NCBI GenBank assembly: GCA_947034885.2
Contig: OX344754.2
Coordinates: 13,189,501-13,253,500 of the forward strand
Direction: 5' to 3'
Length of the DNA stretch: 64,000 bases
Source of the DNA: Thuidium tamariscinum
Taxonomy: Eukaryota; Streptophyta; Bryopsida; Hypnales; Thuidiaceae
A program made the position numbers and the translations under genes. Shown one piece after another: positions 60,155 to 64,000 of this stretch (its first letter is position 1; every line of letters starts with the position of its first letter). The notes under the pieces were generated by a model. That model was given only the letters and a program-made list of their open reading frames with translations, was not told the origin of the DNA and made no database searches.

Positions 60155-63100
60155 ATGCAGGACGAGATTGATGCTCCACAATGGGCAGACTTGAAGGCCG
60201 AAGAAGCGTTAGCGAAAGCGGGAACAATCGGGTAGAGCTCTTTGTGCTTTGAACACAATCATGTTTTGGTCGTACCACTTGCATATCTTTAGAATATGTC
60301 CCCATACAGTTGTGCAAAATGAACGGGTTCTATTCTCATTCCTTGTAGTTAGCATCAGAAGGGAGCGAAATAGGTTGTGAAAGGAAACTATCTGTTTCTT
60401 TAGAAGAATTCGATCGTACCATTTTTTACTGTGGTAAGGATTTCACGTCAATCTCTTGGTTACTACTAGTCCGTCGATTTTACTTCACTCGATGAATAGG
60501 GTAGCAGAAATGATTTTGTCCCTACCAGAAAAGCTTTGCGTGTAGGGATGGTTTATATTTTATATTTTTTTAGGAGATGTCACTGGATAACGAGTGAAGT
60601 TGCCCTTTTCCTTATTCAACTCACCAACATCTTGTTCATGTGTGTGTCTGCAGAGACGACCCATGGTTCTACCGCAGCCATTCGTACGTTAACTCTTGCC
60701 TCTTTGTTTCTGAGCATGTCTTGCATCACATTCCCGATTCCGTTTCTATACGTGCTCGTGTATTTAAATGTGTAACCTATCTGCAGACACCACGAAGTAC
60801 CCCTTACAGAGATAGCCGGTGGTCATGCTGCTGATGTGAAAAACTCGAATTCAAGCGTCAGAACTCCAAATCTCGAGAGGAAGAAGAACCGGGGCTCCTC
60901 GAAAGCGAAGCTGGCTTTTGATGGCGCCGCAACTGTGGCGAGGCCGAAAGATACCTCTAAAGAAGACGAGAGTTTCAGAGCAGGTTACAATGATACGTTT
61001 GGAGCTGATTTCCCACGCATTGCTTCCCCTGTCCATTGTAAATCACCTGAGAATTTTCTATCCACCCGGAGGTTTATATCTTCTGATGACTATGCAGTTG
61101 GAAATGATGGGCCTGGGGTCCTCGGGAGCTTTAATGTCAGAGTGAACATGTTTGAAAATCAATTTGCTCATGATCAAATGAGTGCGGCAGCCGCTATGCC
61201 TGCGTCTTGTACGTCACCATCAGCGGGCCACTCAGCTGAAGAAGAGGATAAGTCATCCCAAACTAGTTTACCTTGGCAGGATGCATTTCTTTCCAAACTA
61301 AAGGATACGAGCAGGCTTCGTAAAAGCCTGGGGTCAGCACTTCGAGTGAAAATTGACGACTCGGTAGACGATCCTAACGAAAAAACACAGGAAGCAGGTA
61401 ACAAGCATTTGTATTGTTCATTGTGACGGCAGAGGGGCTAGTGGGCTGCAGTAGACCTAAGTGTTATCCCAACCTCTGTTTAGCAGTGGAGTGAGGTATG
61501 TATGCTTGAATTATCATTGATATATGATATTATATTGTGCAGCGACACGTCCAAAATCTAGACTTCGTCAAAGTGTGCAACTGGAGGCTGCCGTACTACC
61601 AGTACTCAGTGCCTGTGAAAGAGACACGAGGAAAGAGACAGCCTCCCTCAGGAATGAGAATGGGCTTTCAGTCCAAAATTGCCAATCTGGTAGGATTTCT
61701 TCAGTTGATGCCTGTACCGGAACCGGGCTGGCAAATAAGTTAGGCGTCAATTCTTCCGTGCAGGCATTTGATGACATACGCAAAATGAGAAAGAGCTGGG
61801 GTTCTGCATTACGGGTGAAACTCAGTGAAAACTCTGCGATCGAAGACTTGAGTTCTAATCAGAAACTTATACCTCTAGTTTCTGATGAGAAAGGAGATTA
61901 CAGTTCATTTAAGCCTAATGGAAGTGTTGTTGATATACCATCAATATTGGATGCAAAGACTGGATCGGAGGAGAAGAAGTTATCTGGTGTTGCCCTCCTG
62001 GAGGTGGTACGGACCTTTGACCTCAGAGCACATAGTTTTGCCGACAGAAGCGAGGCATTGGACTCGGCAAAGGAGCTGCAAGTATGTTCACCCGGAATTG
62101 TCGCAGCATCGAGTTCTGCAAAGATATTATACAGGCGGTCAGTGTCCTTTGATCATACCCCTGGCAAGGGGACGGACAGTAAGACTTCCACGTCGAATCG
62201 AAGCAATCTCGGTCAGCAAAAAAAAGGATCAAGAGCTTCTTCAGTGTCCCGTCTGAACGGCCCGGCCGAGAAACTCGATAAAGTTAGTCGCCTTTCCAAA
62301 GGAGGGAAAGAGAACACTAGTTTACATTCCTTAGCCAAGACGACGAAGCTCAATCCAGGTACTAATTGGATTCCTTGATTGCTGAGTTAGTAATTCCTTG
62401 ACATTGTTGTTGACGAACCCACTTGTATGATGTCTTTAAAGTGAGTTGTTGGTATCACCCACTTGTATATAGATAGTCTTCAGCGAATTGCAGCCGGATC
62501 ACAGATGTTGTTTTCGACTTTAATATTCACTAACTATCGTGTTGTAGCTTTGGCAGTCCCTGTTCCAGCAGTTTGCTCGAAATGTTTTGTGGCTGATTGC
62601 AAAAGTAGTTTGAATTTTCCACCCTCCATCTCGCATGCTGATATTCTCGCTTGACAGAGCCCTCAACAGGGTCCCCTAGAAAGTGTCGGCAGACCGTGAC
62701 AAGGATGAGCATGCCGAGCTTGACATTTGCGGCTCATGCACGAGCTGCCATGGGAGCAAACGGAGGAACCATTTTAAAACCAAGTGGTAATAGCGTCTTA
62801 GAGACTAATCGAGCAGATTATAGTAGAGCTGCTGCATCTGCTGCAAAGAAAAGTGCAGGAGGGTTAGATAACGGATTTCGGAAGAAGACGGACGCAACGG
62901 TTACGGTATGATTTTCTCGCGGAATGTACAACGAGGTCTTCGTATGTTAACAGTGTTTTGTTTCTGGAAGTTGGTTTGCAAACTCCATTAGTTGGGTTAA
63001 ATTGGAGGTTGGCACCTACATTACCATAGGCTTTACCTGTAACTGAAATCTGCTCTTTTTCTCTATAACAGAATGCATCTACTAAAATGATTACCAGGCA

Positions 63101-63782
63101 GTCGATCTTGCGATCAAGCATGCCTGCATTCTCTGCGGTTGCTGCCGCCAAGCAGGTAAGCAAACCTGCCTTTGAAACTGGGGCTGCTGCTGTCAAGCTG
63201 GGCGGCAAGAACGGCACTAAAATTGGCAACGGATCAGCTGAATTAGCAGCACTACTAGCAGAGGTTGTCCCTCCGAAGAGCCTTTAATTAATCAAGCTCT
63301 TCATTATTCCTACGATTTAATTCTCTTATTATTTGCATCAGTAGTGGCGGATTCTGTAAATATGGTTTCCAACCATCTGTAATCAAGGATCTTAAAGTTT
63401 GCATTTTTTCGGCTGTGCAGCATAATCGAAAGTTTCGACCGAAGCCGACATATGAGCCCAGAATTCATTCTGTCAAAGACATTAGAGAGGTAATGAATGG
63501 ACGCCTAAGCTTACAACTATGATTGTGGAATGCGTTGCAAAGAAGAGTCCGGGAAATAAGACATTGTGGGCTTTACTTTTTAATGCTCGTGAATATCTTG
63601 CTTTGCTCTGAATGTCTTACTTGATTGGGCGTGTGGACAAAAATCCCTGACCGTTGTTCTCCTGTATGCAGTGGGAAGCTAGAACCGGCCAGCTTTTCTA
63701 TAACTTGCTACCTGCTGAGCGTGAGAGAGCAAATCAGGAAATTAGTGCTGCGAAGCGAACGCAAACTCGGAGGCCAAAATAG
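60155..63782 (+). CDS. Conserved-looking multi-exon gene, unknown function
   Basis: Eight coding exons fit GT-AG rules with one continuous frame: 60155-60231, 60654-60683, 60787-61397, 61543-62358, 62658-62905, 63072-63263 (or ending at 63155), 63421-63489 and 63672-63782. The product is about 717 aa (681 with the shorter exon). The N-terminus has an acidic-aromatic patch (DEIDAPQWADL, then DDPWFYRSHSHHE). The middle is Ser/Lys-rich and probably disordered, and a short motif occurs twice: LRKSLGSALRVKI (about 61316-61354) and MRKSWGSALRVKL (about 61784-61822). The C-terminus is basic with a compact ending (FRPKPTYEPRIHSVKDIREW, then EARTGQLFYNLLPAERERAN). The basic composition would suit a nucleic-acid or microtubule-binding protein, and a TPX2-like relation crossed my mind, but I cannot support it. 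The ATG at 60155 overlaps a possible splice acceptor, so an upstream exon may supply the true start. Confidence 0.7.
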
Positions 63783-64000
63783 GTGTCCTTGTGTTGCTTG
63801 CCTCCCATTTAAAGTTGCAAACTATTTTCCCGCCCTTGAAGCGGGTTCCAGTTGTGACTTGAAACATTACTGTATGAGTAAAGAACCGAGAGCATGCACT
63901 GTATAGTATACTCGGATGCTTTGCCTCCACGCGCGTCCACATTTTTGTGCTTTCTTTTCATGGTAGGTGACAAGCTTGTGCAGTTCACCACAATAGTAAT
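63783..64000 (+). other. 3' flank of the unknown gene
   Basis: Probable 3' untranslated region of the preceding gene, running to the window edge. No further feature is visible. Confidence 0.4.

Noticed and set aside
60836-61426. Separate 196-aa gene
   Set aside because: The frame continues from upstream exons through GT-AG junctions and runs past a good donor at 61397; it is exon 3 of the gene at 60155-63782.

Overview
The window reads as nuclear DNA of a land plant, most likely a non-seed plant (bryophyte or lycophyte grade). The genes have GT-AG introns and plant-type products, sit in islands of balanced GC, and are separated by long AT-rich stretches full of transposon debris. The exact species cannot be fixed from the sequence alone.

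Four genes can be named with good support. They are a nuclear pore Y-complex subunit NUP107 (4073-7994, one intron), an F-box/leucine-rich-repeat protein of the At3g58530 type (18737-22425, reconstructed here as 12 exons, 347 aa), a secreted S1/S-protein homologue (28654-29073, minus strand), and a calmodulin-binding receptor-like cytoplasmic kinase of the CRCK type (56363-57817, three exons, 424 aa). A fifth multi-exon gene (about 60155-63782, about 717 aa) has a clean exon structure but I cannot name its family; it carries an internal duplicated motif. A GC-richer island at about 26530-28140 holds weak open frames that may be a small unknown gene or gene remnants. The genes are functionally unrelated and there is no operon-like organisation.

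The rest is mobile DNA. (1) 8593-12162 is a 3.57 kb element with roughly 800 bp terminal inverted repeats and TAA target duplications, PIF/Harbinger-like in its ends but with no transposase; diverged relatives of its arms occur near 14.4-14.9 kb and 33.8-34.0 kb. (2) 1477-1628 and 32896-36892 are CACTA-type non-autonomous elements of about 150 bp and 4.0 kb. The large one contains a 134-bp tandem array, a 93-bp duplication and a long TA microsatellite. (3) 38253-51262 is a decayed LINE (endonuclease, reverse transcriptase, zinc-binding tail) that was split by an LTR-type element (40144-47621). That element was itself split by a second, antiparallel element of the same family (42596-46091, perfect GATAC duplication). 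The LINE was also hit by a 458-bp inverted-repeat element (49046-49503). (4) Two further MITE-like elements lie at 23457-23653 and 30138-30400.

The AT-rich intergenic stretches also share diverged dispersed repeats: about 580-830 with 52990-53240, 16830-17420 with 24150-25010, and 36960-37190 with 51530-51720. The window therefore looks like slowly accumulated, nested transposon sediment around a few conserved housekeeping and signalling genes. I found no RNA gene, CRISPR array, or clearly new enzymatic system. The most distinctive structures are the long-armed inverted-repeat element family and the antiparallel nested LTR pair.
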